Assembly: GCA_036821845.1 (NCBI GenBank)
Contig: DAISIT010000001.1
Span: 1 to 64,000, forward strand
Length of the DNA: 64,000 nt
From: JAEUMD01 sp937950105
GTDB lineage: Bacteria > Pseudomonadota > Alphaproteobacteria > Rhizobiales > Hyphomicrobiaceae
Direction of reading: 5' to 3'
Numbering within the stretch: the first letter of the stretch is position 1; each line of letters opens with the position of its first letter. This document shows, piece by piece, positions 1 through 7,746 of this stretch. Below the pieces are notes generated by a model. It was not told where the DNA came from. It did not search any database and saw only the letters and a program-made list of their open reading frames with translations. Both the position numbers and the translations under genes were made by a program.

Positions 1-285
1 GTTGGGGTTCTCGCCGTAGCGGCCGTCCTTGGGGCGGCGCGAGGGCTGCACGTAGCAGGCGTTCCAGGGCTTGGGGCCAAGCGCGCGCAGCGTCGTCGCC
101 GGGTGGAAGGTACCCGCGCCGACCTCCATGTCGTAGGGCTGCAGCACGACGCAGCCTTGCGCGCCCCAGAATTGCTGCAGCGTCAGGATCAGGTCCTGGA
201 AGCTTTCGCGCGGGTTGAGCGGGGGGACGGCGCCGGGCGCGGCTGCGGCTGTCGGGCTCGGCTTCTCGGCGGTCCTGGTGGGCAT
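1..285 (-). CDS. glyQ: Glycyl-tRNA synthetase alpha subunit, N-terminal part (cut by window edge)
   Basis: Charges tRNA-Gly in the cytoplasm as the catalytic alpha subunit of the bacterial alpha2beta2 glycyl-tRNA synthetase. The 95 visible codons start at ATG 285 and run off the left edge. After a short Pro/Ala-rich leader they read into the strongly conserved family opening: ESFQDLILTLQQFWGAQGC, then LQPYDMEVGAGTFHPAT and the PSRRPKDGRYGENPN stretch that contacts glycyl-adenylate. No clear Shine-Dalgarno precedes the ATG, but a good sigma70-like promoter lies just upstream (324-352). The gene is divergent from the small membrane protein at 479. The rest, and presumably glyS, lies outside the window. 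Identification is secure; the start is the only in-frame ATG before the conserved block. Confidence 0.95.
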   Translation of the reverse strand, partial: MPTRTAEKPSPTAAAAPGAVPPLNPRESFQDLILTLQQFWGAQGCVVLQPYDMEVGAGTFHPATTLRALGPKPWNACYVQPSRRPKDGRYGENPN

Positions 286-323
286 GGGAAGCAGCTTTCG
301 CAAAAAGGGAATGAAGGCGGCGC

Positions 324-352
324 AATATACCCCTTTCCCCCCAGCTGTCACG
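324..352 (-). promoter_or_regulatory. Predicted sigma70-type promoter of glyQ
   Basis: On the minus strand a -35 GTGACA (352-347) and a -10 TATATT (329-324) are separated by exactly 17 bases. Transcription would begin near 317, about 30 bases before the glyQ ATG. The AT-rich -10 stands out in GC-rich DNA. Predicted from sequence only. Confidence 0.55.
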
Positions 353-478
353 GCTGCCCCGTTCGCGTTTCGGCCCGACCAAAGAACAGGGATGGAACGG
401 CTGCGGCCGACGGACGCCCGTGCACCACGCAGGAATTGCGCTATGAGGCGTGAGATCACCACCTGACGGGAGCGGCCG

Positions 479-841
479 ATGGAAACCGTGCTGAGCGCGA
501 TACTGTGGATCGTCTCGAGCCTCTGGGCCCTGGTCTGGCTGCTGATCGGCGGTTGGGTCTCCGCCGCCTTGCAGATCGTCGTGCTGGTGCTCGCCGTGTT
601 CGCGTATCGCTACGGCTGGCGCGATGCGCCGGTGAGGGCGTGGCGGGGTGCCCGCGCGGTGGGGCGCTGGGGCTGGGCGTGGCTGCGCGGCGCCGAGGCG
701 ATGGCGGGGGCCGAGCCGAGCGTGCGCGAGGTCGAGGTGGTGCGCGAGATCCGCGTCAAGGAACTCGGCGATGTCAACCTGTCGAGCCTGATGAACGTCG
801 CCATGCTCGCCGGCCTCGCGCTGCTGGCCGCGGCCGGCTGA
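479..841 (+). CDS. Small inner-membrane protein of unknown function
   Basis: Protein of 120 residues that I do not recognise. Two hydrophobic segments (about residues 5-22 and 26-44) are followed by a basic Arg/Trp-rich stretch (about 45-68). A charged part (about 75-95) is rich in alternating Val/Glu/Arg (VREVEVVREIRVKEL), and a short hydrophobic tail ends the protein (about 104-120). A GGGAG ribosome-binding site sits 7 bases before ATG 479. Topology is probably two or three membrane spans with a cytoplasmic basic loop. It is divergent from glyQ and converges on the minus-strand gene that ends at 872. Codon use matches the neighbours, so the gene looks genuine, but no function can be assigned. 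Confidence 0.7.
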   Translation: METVLSAILWIVSSLWALVWLLIGGWVSAALQIVVLVLAVFAYRYGWRDAPVRAWRGARAVGRWGWAWLRGAEAMAGAEPSVREVEVVREIRVKELGDVNLSSLMNVAMLAGLALLAAAG

Positions 842-871
842 CGCGCGTCTGCGTTCGCGTTGCGGCCGCCA

Positions 872-2317
872 TCACTGCTTGACGCCGACATCGGTGCCGG
901 GAGCGTCGAACGCGGTCTCGACGCGCGAATAGAGCCGGCACGCCTTGCGCTTCTCGACGTATTCGACGGCGCGGCAGCGATCGTCACGCGCACACAGCGC
1001 CGTGCAGTCGGCGCGCGAGGCATCCTCGTGGCGCGCATAGCCGTCGCCCTTGAACAGCTTGTTGCTCGTGTAGCGCACGTCGCGCTTCTGCGGTCCGGCC
1101 GCAGCCGCCGACGGTTTCGACTCGGGCGGCAACTGGCGCTTGAAGCCGCTGTCGAAATCCTCGCTGTAGAAGTGCCCGACGGTCTGCTTGAAGAAGCGGC
1201 AGAGCTTGTCCTTCTTGCCCCAGGTGAAGGCGACGCAACTGGTCGAACCCGCGCAGTTCGTCAAACATGCGTCATACGTGTCGGTTTTCGCGGTCTCGGA
1301 CGCCTCGTCGTCGAACTTCTTCTTGCGCAGCTTGTGCATTTCAGCGGGATCGGTGACGACACTCGGAAACGCCTGCCCGACGCGCACGGCGATGACGGAC
1401 GCGGGATCGAGCACGCTCGCCGGCATGTCGTCCTTGAGGAAACACCAACTGTTCCAGATGTCGAAGCTGAAGCCCTTGCACTGGCTGTCGGCGAGGCACT
1501 TGGCGGCGCATTGCTCGCGCGAGACGCCCGCGAACTGCGCCAGGTCGTGCGCGTAGACATCGCGATTGAAGCGGAAGCGGAACTTCGCCGCCGCCGAACC
1601 GCCTTCGTCCGCCTTCACCGCCGCCTTGATGACCGAGCGCGTCGGCGTGGCGGTGTCTGCGGGCGCGGGGGCTGTGTTCGTGGCCACCTCCTGCACGCCA
1701 TTGGCCTTCTTCCAACCCTGGCCGAGGATGAGAATGCGGCTCTCGCGCGGCGGATGCGTGCAGGAACCCTTGTCCGGCAGCGCCTTCAGCGTCGAGGTGG
1801 CATCGTCGTACTTCACCTGCATCTTGCCGAGCGCGAAACCGGCATAATAGTCGGCCTCGAGCTCCAGCTCGTTGTTGAGCTTGCAGTCGTTCATGCCGAA
1901 GAACGTGTGGCGGCCGGCATGATGGCCGACCTCGTGCGCGGCGATGCCGACCAGCGCATGATAGTTGCCGGCCTTCTCGCGGATGTTGCGCATGAAGGAT
2001 TTGTTGAAGCCGACCACGCGCGAACCGTCCGGCGCCATGCGGGCTTCCGCGTTCGGCACGTCGGCGGGATCATCGGTGACGAAGGCGCGCACCGGCTGCC
2101 ACATCGGCACGTGCTGGACGATCTCGTCGACGACACCCTGCGCTTCGCCGTCGGCCTCGAAGCGGCGGGCGCCCCCGGTTGCCGAGAGCGCGTGGAAGGC
2201 GCGCGGGGCGCTTCCGTCGAACTCGATGACCTTGTCGTCCGCCGCAGCGTCGCGGGGATACAGCGCCAAAGCTGCCAACAGACCGGCGATCACCGCCGCC
2301 CACCGCATCCGCATCAC
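872..2317 (-). CDS. Exported M48-like metallopeptidase with three PAN/Apple-type domains
   Basis: 481 residues. A signal peptide covers about residues 1-26 (hydrophobic core AAVIAGLLAALALY, likely cleavage after AAA). A small metallopeptidase-like region follows with HEVGH at 128-132 and a downstream EAD at 154-156 that fits the third zinc ligand of gluzincins such as M48. The C-terminal half holds three cysteine-rich PAN/Apple-like modules (about 255-315, 350-395 and 420-475), each with the spaced Cys and aromatic residues of that fold (e.g. CKGFSFD...CFL and CRAVEYV...CRLY). PAN modules bind protein or carbohydrate, so this may be a periplasmic or secreted protease with built-in targeting modules. 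The catalytic part is small (about 130 residues), and peptidase activity is inferred from HExxH plus E only. No substrate is suggested by the neighbours. Confidence 0.75.
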   Translation of the reverse strand: MMRMRWAAVIAGLLAALALYPRDAAADDKVIEFDGSAPRAFHALSATGGARRFEADGEAQGVVDEIVQHVPMWQPVRAFVTDDPADVPNAEARMAPDGSRVVGFNKSFMRNIREKAGNYHALVGIAAHEVGHHAGRHTFFGMNDCKLNNELELEADYYAGFALGKMQVKYDDATSTLKALPDKGSCTHPPRESRILILGQGWKKANGVQEVATNTAPAPADTATPTRSVIKAAVKADEGGSAAAKFRFRFNRDVYAHDLAQFAGVSREQCAAKCLADSQCKGFSFDIWNSWCFLKDDMPASVLDPASVIAVRVGQAFPSVVTDPAEMHKLRKKKFDDEASETAKTDTYDACLTNCAGSTSCVAFTWGKKDKLCRFFKQTVGHFYSEDFDSGFKRQLPPESKPSAAAAGPQKRDVRYTSNKLFKGDGYARHEDASRADCTALCARDDRCRAVEYVEKRKACRLYSRVETAFDAPGTDVGVKQ

Positions 2318-2364
2318 CCCACTCCACCCGCCGCACAGCGATCCTTGCGGAAGCGATTGACGGT

Positions 2365-2395
2365 CGTGACGTGACGCCGGCGGCGTCAGGTCACG
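2365..2395. repeat. 14-bp inverted repeat between rsmE and the PAN-metallopeptidase gene
   Basis: Arms 2365-2378 and 2382-2395 pair over 14 bases with one mismatch around a 3-base loop. It lies after the rsmE stop (2493) and before the start of the next minus-strand gene (2317). No T-tract follows on the minus strand, so it could be a weak terminator, an mRNA-stability hairpin or an operator. Confidence 0.6.
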
Positions 2396-2492
2396 CCCGA
2401 TCGCGTCCTCGAGTTGTATCCGAACTATAGGGCAGGGCCGCCGGCGGGCTCAACAACGCTACGCCGCGCGCGCACCGAACGCACCGGGGCTG

Positions 2493-3257
2493 TTACCGCC
2501 AATCCCCGATGGCCGCGTTGAGAATGGCGAGCGCGGCGATCGCGGCGGTGTCGGCGCGCATGACACGCGGGCCGAGCGAGATCGCGACCGCGAAGGGCTG
2601 CGCAAGGATCAGCTCGCGTTCGGCCGGGGCGAAGCCACCTTCCGGCCCGACCAGCAGGCCGACCTCGCGCGGAGCCACGCCCGCGTCCGGCGCCCCGAGC
2701 CGCTCCACGAGCGCCGCGACCGGATTGGCGACCTCGGCCGCCTCGTCGCACAGGATCAACGGAACCTGCGGGTCCCACGCTGCCAGCGCCTTCTCCAAGG
2801 CCAGCGGCTCGTCGATCTCCGGCAGGCTCAGGATACCGCACTGCTCGGCCGCCTCGATGGCGTTGGCGCGCATGCGGTCGAGGTTGACACGCTCGGCGAC
2901 CGTGTGGCGCGTCATCACCGGCGACAAGCGGCCGACGCCCATCTCGACCGCTTTCTGCACCATGTAGTCGAGGCGGGCACGCTTCAACGGCGCGAACAGG
3001 TAGCGGATGGCGCCGGGCGGCGTCTGCGCGCGGGTCTGCTCGGCCGGGACCAGCGCGAGATCGCGCTTGCCCGACGTCTCGAGCGTACACAGCCATTCGC
3101 CGTCGCGGCCATTGAACACGAGAATGCGGTCGCCGCCGCGCAGCCGCAGCACGTTGAGCAGGTAGTTGGCCTGCTCGCGCGTCGCGTCGATCCGGCCACC
3201 GGCCGCGAGACCCGCCTCGACGAACACGCGCTGAGAGTTGAAATCGTGTACCGCCAC
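2493..3257 (-). CDS. rsmE: 16S rRNA (uracil-1498-N3)-methyltransferase
   Basis: SAM-dependent methylation of U1498 in helix 44 of 16S rRNA. The 254-residue protein matches the usual length of RsmE (SPOUT/trefoil-knot methyltransferase). The N-terminal PUA-like part opens with FNSQRVFVEAG, and the C-terminal knot carries the family motifs LLVGPEGGFAPAERE and SLGPRVMRADTAAIAAL, which bind SAM. I chose GTG 3257 because a GGGAGG ribosome-binding site lies 4 bases upstream and the conserved protein begins directly there; an ATG 75 bases further upstream would add an unconserved Arg/Pro-rich leader. Divergent from ubiA across 159 bases. Confidence 0.93.
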   Translation of the reverse strand: MAVHDFNSQRVFVEAGLAAGGRIDATREQANYLLNVLRLRGGDRILVFNGRDGEWLCTLETSGKRDLALVPAEQTRAQTPPGAIRYLFAPLKRARLDYMVQKAVEMGVGRLSPVMTRHTVAERVNLDRMRANAIEAAEQCGILSLPEIDEPLALEKALAAWDPQVPLILCDEAAEVANPVAALVERLGAPDAGVAPREVGLLVGPEGGFAPAERELILAQPFAVAISLGPRVMRADTAAIAALAILNAAIGDWR

Positions 3258-3416
3258 GGAACCTCCCGGAAACGACGGTCGCGATCCCGCCCGCCAGCGG
3301 TATGCGACCAATCGGCAGGGTGGCGCAAGCATTGCCGGGCGGGCGGCGAGCCGCTACGGTCCGCCGCAAATCGGCCGCTCCGACAGCGCGGACCGGCCAT
3401 GCGACCACGGAGCGAG

Positions 3417-4397
3417 ATGACGACGCCTGCCATACCCGAGGACGACAGCCCGGCCGATCCCACGGCCGCGGTGGCAGACGCGCCGCGCGGCAACTGGGTC
3501 GATACGTGGGCGCCGGTCTCATGGCGGCCGTACCTGCGCCTTGCCCGCGCTGACCGTCCGATCGGCACCTGGCTGCTGCTGTTCCCGTGCTGGTGGTCGC
3601 TGTCGCTGGCGTCGGTCGCCGACGGCCGGCCCTATGCCAGCCCCTGGTCCATGCTGCTGTTCGCCATCGGCGCGTTCGTCATGCGCGGCGCAGGCTGCGC
3701 CTACAACGATTACGTCGACCGCGACTACGACGCCCGCGTCGCCCGCACCCGCAGCCGGCCGATCCCGTCGGGGCAGGTCACGCCCAACGCGGCGCTGGCC
3801 TTCGTGGCCGCGCTCGGCCTCGTCGGGTTGCTGGTGCTGCTGCAGTTCAACCAGTTCACGATCTGGCTCGCCATCGGCTCGCTCGGCATCGTGCTGCTCT
3901 ATCCATTCATGAAGCGCTTCACCAACTGGCCGCAGCTCGTCCTCGGGCTCGCCTTCAACTGGGGCGCGCTGGTCGGCTGGGCGAGCGTGATGCGGGAGCT
4001 GCATCTGCCAGCCTATCTGCTCTATGCGGGCTCCGTCGCCTGGACCATCGGCTACGACACCATCTATGCGCACCAGGACAAGGAGGACGACCTGATGCTC
4101 GGCCTCAAGTCTACCGCGCTCCGGTTCGGCGAAAGTACGCACGCCTGGGTGGCCGCCTTCTACCTCGTCGCCATGCTGAGCTGGTCGCTGGCGGCATTCC
4201 TTGCCGGTGCTCACCTCATCACGTTCGTGGCGCTGGCGCTGGTCGGCCTGCAACTCGCCTGGCAGGTGGCGACCCTCGACATCGACAACGCCGAGAATTG
4301 CCTCAGGCGCTTCCGCTCGAATCGCGATGCCGGCCTCGTGCTGACCGGCGGACTGGTGCTCGACATGGCCATCTCGTGGGCTTCGGGGCTGTCGTAA
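3417..4397 (+). CDS. ubiA: 4-hydroxybenzoate polyprenyltransferase
   Basis: Membrane enzyme that attaches the polyprenyl tail to 4-hydroxybenzoate in ubiquinone synthesis. 326 residues with about eight or nine membrane spans. The first Asp-rich motif NDYVDRDYD begins at residue 97 and binds the Mg-diphosphate of the prenyl donor. The second, in YDTIYAHQDKEDD, follows about 120 residues later. RPIGTWLLLFPCWWSL near the N-terminus is typical of UbiA. ATG 3417 follows GGAG at 3409-3412; an in-frame ATG at 3399 is also possible. The N-terminal 30 residues are Pro/Ala/Asp-rich and unconserved. A 250-base gap separates it from the next gene, so it is probably monocistronic. Confidence 0.93.
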   Translation: MTTPAIPEDDSPADPTAAVADAPRGNWVDTWAPVSWRPYLRLARADRPIGTWLLLFPCWWSLSLASVADGRPYASPWSMLLFAIGAFVMRGAGCAYNDYVDRDYDARVARTRSRPIPSGQVTPNAALAFVAALGLVGLLVLLQFNQFTIWLAIGSLGIVLLYPFMKRFTNWPQLVLGLAFNWGALVGWASVMRELHLPAYLLYAGSVAWTIGYDTIYAHQDKEDDLMLGLKSTALRFGESTHAWVAAFYLVAMLSWSLAAFLAGAHLITFVALALVGLQLAWQVATLDIDNAENCLRRFRSNRDAGLVLTGGLVLDMAISWASGLS

Positions 4398-4649
4398 GGG
4401 CGCCATATGCCCGGGAAATGCGCAAAGGCCGCGCCCGGAGAAGCGGCAAGGTCACGCGCCCCCCGCCCTGACGAAAGGCTGGCGCGAATGCGCTTTCAAA
4501 TTCGCGACACCATCGCGTAAACAGCGGCTCGGAGCCGCGCCACGACCACCGGCGAGAACCGCAAGCCGGGCGCGCGCCTCCAACGACCGGGAGCCGTCGC
4601 AGCTCCCGGCACCTCGACCGACGCCGACAACTCTCCGAGGACACAGCGC
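4398..4649. other. Intergenic region before the LPS block
   Basis: 252 bases without a convincing ORF. A short perfect stem (GCGGCT at 4524-4529 with AGCCGC at 4533-4538) could terminate ubiA transcription but lacks a T-tract. No confident promoter was seen. Confidence 0.4.
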
Positions 4650-4895
4650 ATGAGCACATCCGCCGAGCAACCGCCAAAGCAGCTTCTCCACCTCGTGTTC
4701 GGGGGCGAACTGACCGAGCTTCACGGCACCACGTTTCGCGATTTGACCAAGCTCGACATCATCGGCATCTACCCGAACTACGCCGAAGCCCATAAGGCTT
4801 GGAAGGGCGCCGCCCAGCGCACGGTGGACAACGCCCTGATGCGATATTTCATCGTCCATATGCACCGCCTGCTCGATCCCGAGGACGCCGGCTGA
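4650..4895 (+). CDS. DUF4170 family protein
   Basis: 81 residues, matching the small alphaproteobacterial DUF4170 family (the LLHLVFGGEL ... TTFRDLTKLDIIGIYPNYAEAHKAWK ... RYFIVHMHRLLDP pattern). Function is unknown. The gene is typically found beside lipid A/LPS export and assembly genes, as here in front of an msbA-like transporter. The protein is soluble, with no signal peptide or membrane span. GAGGA at 4637-4641 serves as ribosome-binding site for ATG 4650. The link with lipid A transport is inferred from neighbourhood only. Confidence 0.85.
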   Translation: MSTSAEQPPKQLLHLVFGGELTELHGTTFRDLTKLDIIGIYPNYAEAHKAWKGAAQRTVDNALMRYFIVHMHRLLDPEDAG

Positions 4896-4907
4896 TCGAC
4901 ACGACCG

Positions 4908-4936
4908 CCCGTCCGCTCGCAGGGCGAGCGGACGGG
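4908..4936. repeat. Perfect 13-bp hairpin between the DUF4170 gene and the msbA-like gene
   Basis: Arms 4908-4920 and 4924-4936 are exact reverse complements around a 3-base AGG loop; all but two of the pairs are G-C. No T-tract follows (GAACCACGCC). It sits 12 bases after the DUF4170 stop and 24 bases before the msbA-like ATG. It may reduce read-through or set different expression levels for the two genes. Confidence 0.7.
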
Positions 4937-4960
4937 GAACCACGCCAGAGAACGCCACCG

Positions 4961-6796
4961 ATGGACGCCAAGCCGATCGACGCACCGAAAGACCAGCCGG
5001 CCCCGACGCCGGTCGGCCGGCCGCGCCGCATCGGCTTCGACGCCAACTCGCGCAAGCTGCTCTCGCGGTTCCTCGACCAGTGGGTGTGGCCACGCTGGCG
5101 CCAGCTCGCCGTCGCGCTCGTGCTCACCGCCTGCCTCGCCGCGGTCACCGGCGGCTACCCGATCATCATCAAGAGTTCGTTCGACACGCTGCTCGGCGGC
5201 AATACCGCCATGCTGCCTCTCGTGCTCGGCGCGATCGTCGTCGTAACCTCGCTGCGCAGCCTGTTCCTCTACCTGCATCAGGTCAACACCAGCCGCATCG
5301 TCATGCGGATGTCGACCGACATCCAGAAGCACGCCTTCTCGCACCTGATGCACGCCGACTTCGCCCGGCTGACGCGCGAATCCCCCGGCATCCTGATGTC
5401 GCGGCTGACCAACAACATCGGCTTTATCGAAACGGCGATGCAGGCGGCGATCAACAGCGCCGTGCGCGATGCGCTGTCGATCGCGGTGCTGGTCGGGACG
5501 ATGGTTTATCTCGACTGGGCCATGTCGCTCGTTGTGCTCGGCGTCTATCCGCTCGCGGCGGCTCCCATCATCATCATCTCGGAGAAGCTGCGCCGGGTCG
5601 CCAAGCGCACGCAGGCCCAACTCGGCGGCGTCACCAGCGAACTCGCGGAGAAGCTGTCGAGCCCGCGCCTCATCAAGACCTTTCGCCTCGAGGACTACGC
5701 GTCAGAGCGGGTCAACACGTCGTTCGAGAACGTGTTCCGGCTGCGCATGAAGGCGGTGCGTACGCGCGCCGCTCTCGACCCGATGCTGGAAGCGTTCGGT
5801 GGCCTCGCCATCGCCGGCGTCATCGCCTTCGCCTACTGGCGCATTTCGAGCGGTATCTCGACGGTCGGCGACTTCATGGGCTTCGTCACGGCGCTGCTGA
5901 TGGCGGCGCAGCCGATCCGGGCCATCGGTAATCTCGCCGGCAAACTGCAGGAAGGGCTCGCCGCGATCGAGTCGCTCTACGAACTGCTCGACGAGAAGCC
6001 GGCGATCGCCGACCGCGCCGATGCGCGCCCGCTCGCCGTGTCGCAGGGCGCCATCCGTTTTCACGACGTCAGCTTCGCCTACGACGGAGCGGCGACCGGC
6101 GGTCATGCCATCCGCGACGTCACGCTCGACATTCCGGGCGGCGCGACGGTCGCCTTCGTCGGCCGCTCCGGCGCCGGCAAATCGACGCTCGTCAACCTCG
6201 TGCCGCGCCTGTTCGACGTGACCAGCGGCGCCATCCTGATCGACGGGCAGGATGTTCGCGGCGTCACCCTCGCCTCGCTGCGCGACGCGATCTCCATCGT
6301 CAGCCAGGACGTGACGCTGTTCGACGACAGCATCCGCGCCAACATCGCGCTCGGCCGGCTCGGCGCCAGCGAAGCGGAGATCGTCGCCGCCGCCAAGGCC
6401 GCAGCCGCACACGATTTCATTCTCGAGCAGCCGGACGGCTACGACACACAGATCGGTGATCGCGGACAGAGGCTCTCCGGCGGCCAGCGCCAGCGGCTCG
6501 CCCTCGCCCGCGCCATCCTCAAGAACGCGCCGGTCCTGCTGCTCGACGAGGCGACCAGCGCCCTCGATACGCAGTCGGAAAAACTCGTGCACGATGCCCT
6601 GGAGCGCTTCACCGAGGGCCGCACGACGCTGGTCATCGCGCACCGGCTTTCGACCGTGCAGAACGCCGACCTCATCTGCGTCATGGACGACGGTCGCGTC
6701 ATCGAGACCGGGCGGCACGCGGATCTCGTGGCGCGCGGTGGCGCTTATTCTGATCTGGTCCGCTCGCAATTGTTGAACGACAGCGCCGCCGCGTGA
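4961..6796 (+). CDS. msbA: Lipid A export permease/ATPase, MsbA-like ABC transporter
   Basis: Half-size ABC exporter of 611 residues, expected to act as a homodimer flipping lipid A-core across the inner membrane. The N-terminal part has six predicted membrane helices (about residues 45-330). The ATPase domain shows Walker A GRSGAGKST at 401-409, the Q-loop in SQDVTLFDDS, signature LSGGQRQR at 505-512, Walker B ending at D529-E530 and the H-loop in VIAHRLSTV. Membership of the MsbA group is inferred from length, domain order and the LPS genes on both sides; a general multidrug exporter cannot be excluded from sequence alone. ATG 4961 was chosen because the upstream in-frame extension overlaps the DUF4170 gene and is unconserved. 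The ribosome-binding site is weak. Confidence 0.85.
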   Translation: MDAKPIDAPKDQPAPTPVGRPRRIGFDANSRKLLSRFLDQWVWPRWRQLAVALVLTACLAAVTGGYPIIIKSSFDTLLGGNTAMLPLVLGAIVVVTSLRSLFLYLHQVNTSRIVMRMSTDIQKHAFSHLMHADFARLTRESPGILMSRLTNNIGFIETAMQAAINSAVRDALSIAVLVGTMVYLDWAMSLVVLGVYPLAAAPIIIISEKLRRVAKRTQAQLGGVTSELAEKLSSPRLIKTFRLEDYASERVNTSFENVFRLRMKAVRTRAALDPMLEAFGGLAIAGVIAFAYWRISSGISTVGDFMGFVTALLMAAQPIRAIGNLAGKLQEGLAAIESLYELLDEKPAIADRADARPLAVSQGAIRFHDVSFAYDGAATGGHAIRDVTLDIPGGATVAFVGRSGAGKSTLVNLVPRLFDVTSGAILIDGQDVRGVTLASLRDAISIVSQDVTLFDDSIRANIALGRLGASEAEIVAAAKAAAAHDFILEQPDGYDTQIGDRGQRLSGGQRQRLALARAILKNAPVLLLDEATSALDTQSEKLVHDALERFTEGRTTLVIAHRLSTVQNADLICVMDDGRVIETGRHADLVARGGAYSDLVRSQLLNDSAAA

Positions 6797-6826
6797 TCGC
6801 GCAGAACCGCCGACGGAGCGGCCGAC

Positions 6827-7564
6827 CTACTCGCGCTTCAGCACGCCGTTGACCAGCCGGTTGGCCCAGCCGCTGGCGTGGAAGCTCTCCTTGAGTTCGT
6901 CAGGGTCGTAGACCGTCTCCAGCCACTGCAGGAACGGCATCGGCTGGCGGGCATTGTCGGCGAGATAGCGATCGAAGAAATAGTCGAGCACGCCGGTATC
7001 GGCCTGACGGATATGCCCGTAGCGCAGCGCGAGCTGGCGCCTCGCCACCTCGATCGGCTGGCCGAGGCGCAGGTGCGCGTAAAGCGCGCTCATCAGCCCG
7101 GCCCGGTCGGCGCCCGACTTGCAGTGCATCAGGATCGGATATTCGAGCCGCTCGAACAACTCCGCCGCGCCTTTCACCTCTGCCACCGTCGGCGCCGCGC
7201 GCGAGCGCACCTGATAGTTGACGAGGCGGATGCCGTGGCGCTCGCACGCCGCCTGCTCCAGGGCGTAACTGGAGCAATCGCGCGGACCGCGCAGGTTGAC
7301 GATGGTCCTGACGCCGCTGGCGGCGATGCGGGCGATCTGGTGCGGGGCAGGCTGCGCTGCGCGCCAGGCTTCCGGCGAGATGCGGTGGCGGTTGAGATAA
7401 ATGAGCCGGAAGATGCCGTGATCGACCAGCATCAGCTCCATATAGGCAGCGGGCCGACCAAGCAGACGTTTCGCCCACCCGGGCGAGTTCTGGACTATCT
7501 GTCGGCGCGCTCCGTCGGTGACACGCCGGACGGCGCGACGTGCCGTTTTCAACATCGTCGACAT
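6827..7564 (-). CDS. PTP/dual-specificity-like phosphatase
   Basis: 245 residues with the cysteine-phosphatase signature HCKSGADR (147-154; catalytic C148 and R154). The nearby LRG at 91-93 and the C-terminal DYFFDRYL region are typical of bacterial dual-specificity-like phosphatases related to Siw14/PTP. An N-terminal basic stretch (about 5-38) is followed by a hydrophobic patch (43-58) that may contact the membrane. The substrate is unknown. The position inside the lipid A block, on the opposite strand, makes a lipid or sugar phosphate possible, but this is inference. The start could be ATG 7564 or ATG 7555; no strong ribosome-binding site decides. Its stop lies 30 bases from the msbA-like stop (convergent). 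Confidence 0.75.
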   Translation of the reverse strand: MSTMLKTARRAVRRVTDGARRQIVQNSPGWAKRLLGRPAAYMELMLVDHGIFRLIYLNRHRISPEAWRAAQPAPHQIARIAASGVRTIVNLRGPRDCSSYALEQAACERHGIRLVNYQVRSRAAPTVAEVKGAAELFERLEYPILMHCKSGADRAGLMSALYAHLRLGQPIEVARRQLALRYGHIRQADTGVLDYFFDRYLADNARQPMPFLQWLETVYDPDELKESFHASGWANRLVNGVLKRE

Positions 7565-7746
7565 GCGCTCGAATTCAAGGTACGGCCCGGCTCCAGGGAG
7601 CCTCGCGCGGCGACAGCCCACAAGCCGCACGTCCGGCCGGATCAGCTGCGTTTGATTTCGCTAATTAAGCGCTGTAGGAACCTTGCGCAAGGCATTCCGC
7701 CGCCGGGTTCACTCCGGTGGCACTGCAGTCGAGATAACCGCCCGGC
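7565..7746. promoter_or_regulatory. Divergent promoter region, phosphatase / acyltransferase-WaaA fusion
   Basis: 182 bases between divergent genes. It holds the only AT-rich patch nearby (about 7650-7675, TTTGATTTCGCTAATTAAGC) and a perfect 12-base palindrome CCTTGCGCAAGG at 7681-7692. These are plausible promoter and operator sites; no regulator can be named. Confidence 0.35.

Noticed and set aside
860..2374. Long open frame (504 codons) on the plus strand opposite the metallopeptidase/PAN gene
   Set aside because: It is the GC-skew shadow of the minus-strand gene: repetitive Arg/Ala/Leu composition, no domain, no ribosome-binding site, while the other strand has signal peptide, HExxH and PAN motifs.
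4799..4960. N-terminal extension of the msbA-like gene into the DUF4170 gene
   Set aside because: The added residues overlap a supported gene in another frame and are Arg-rich and unconserved; the 13-bp hairpin also lies there.
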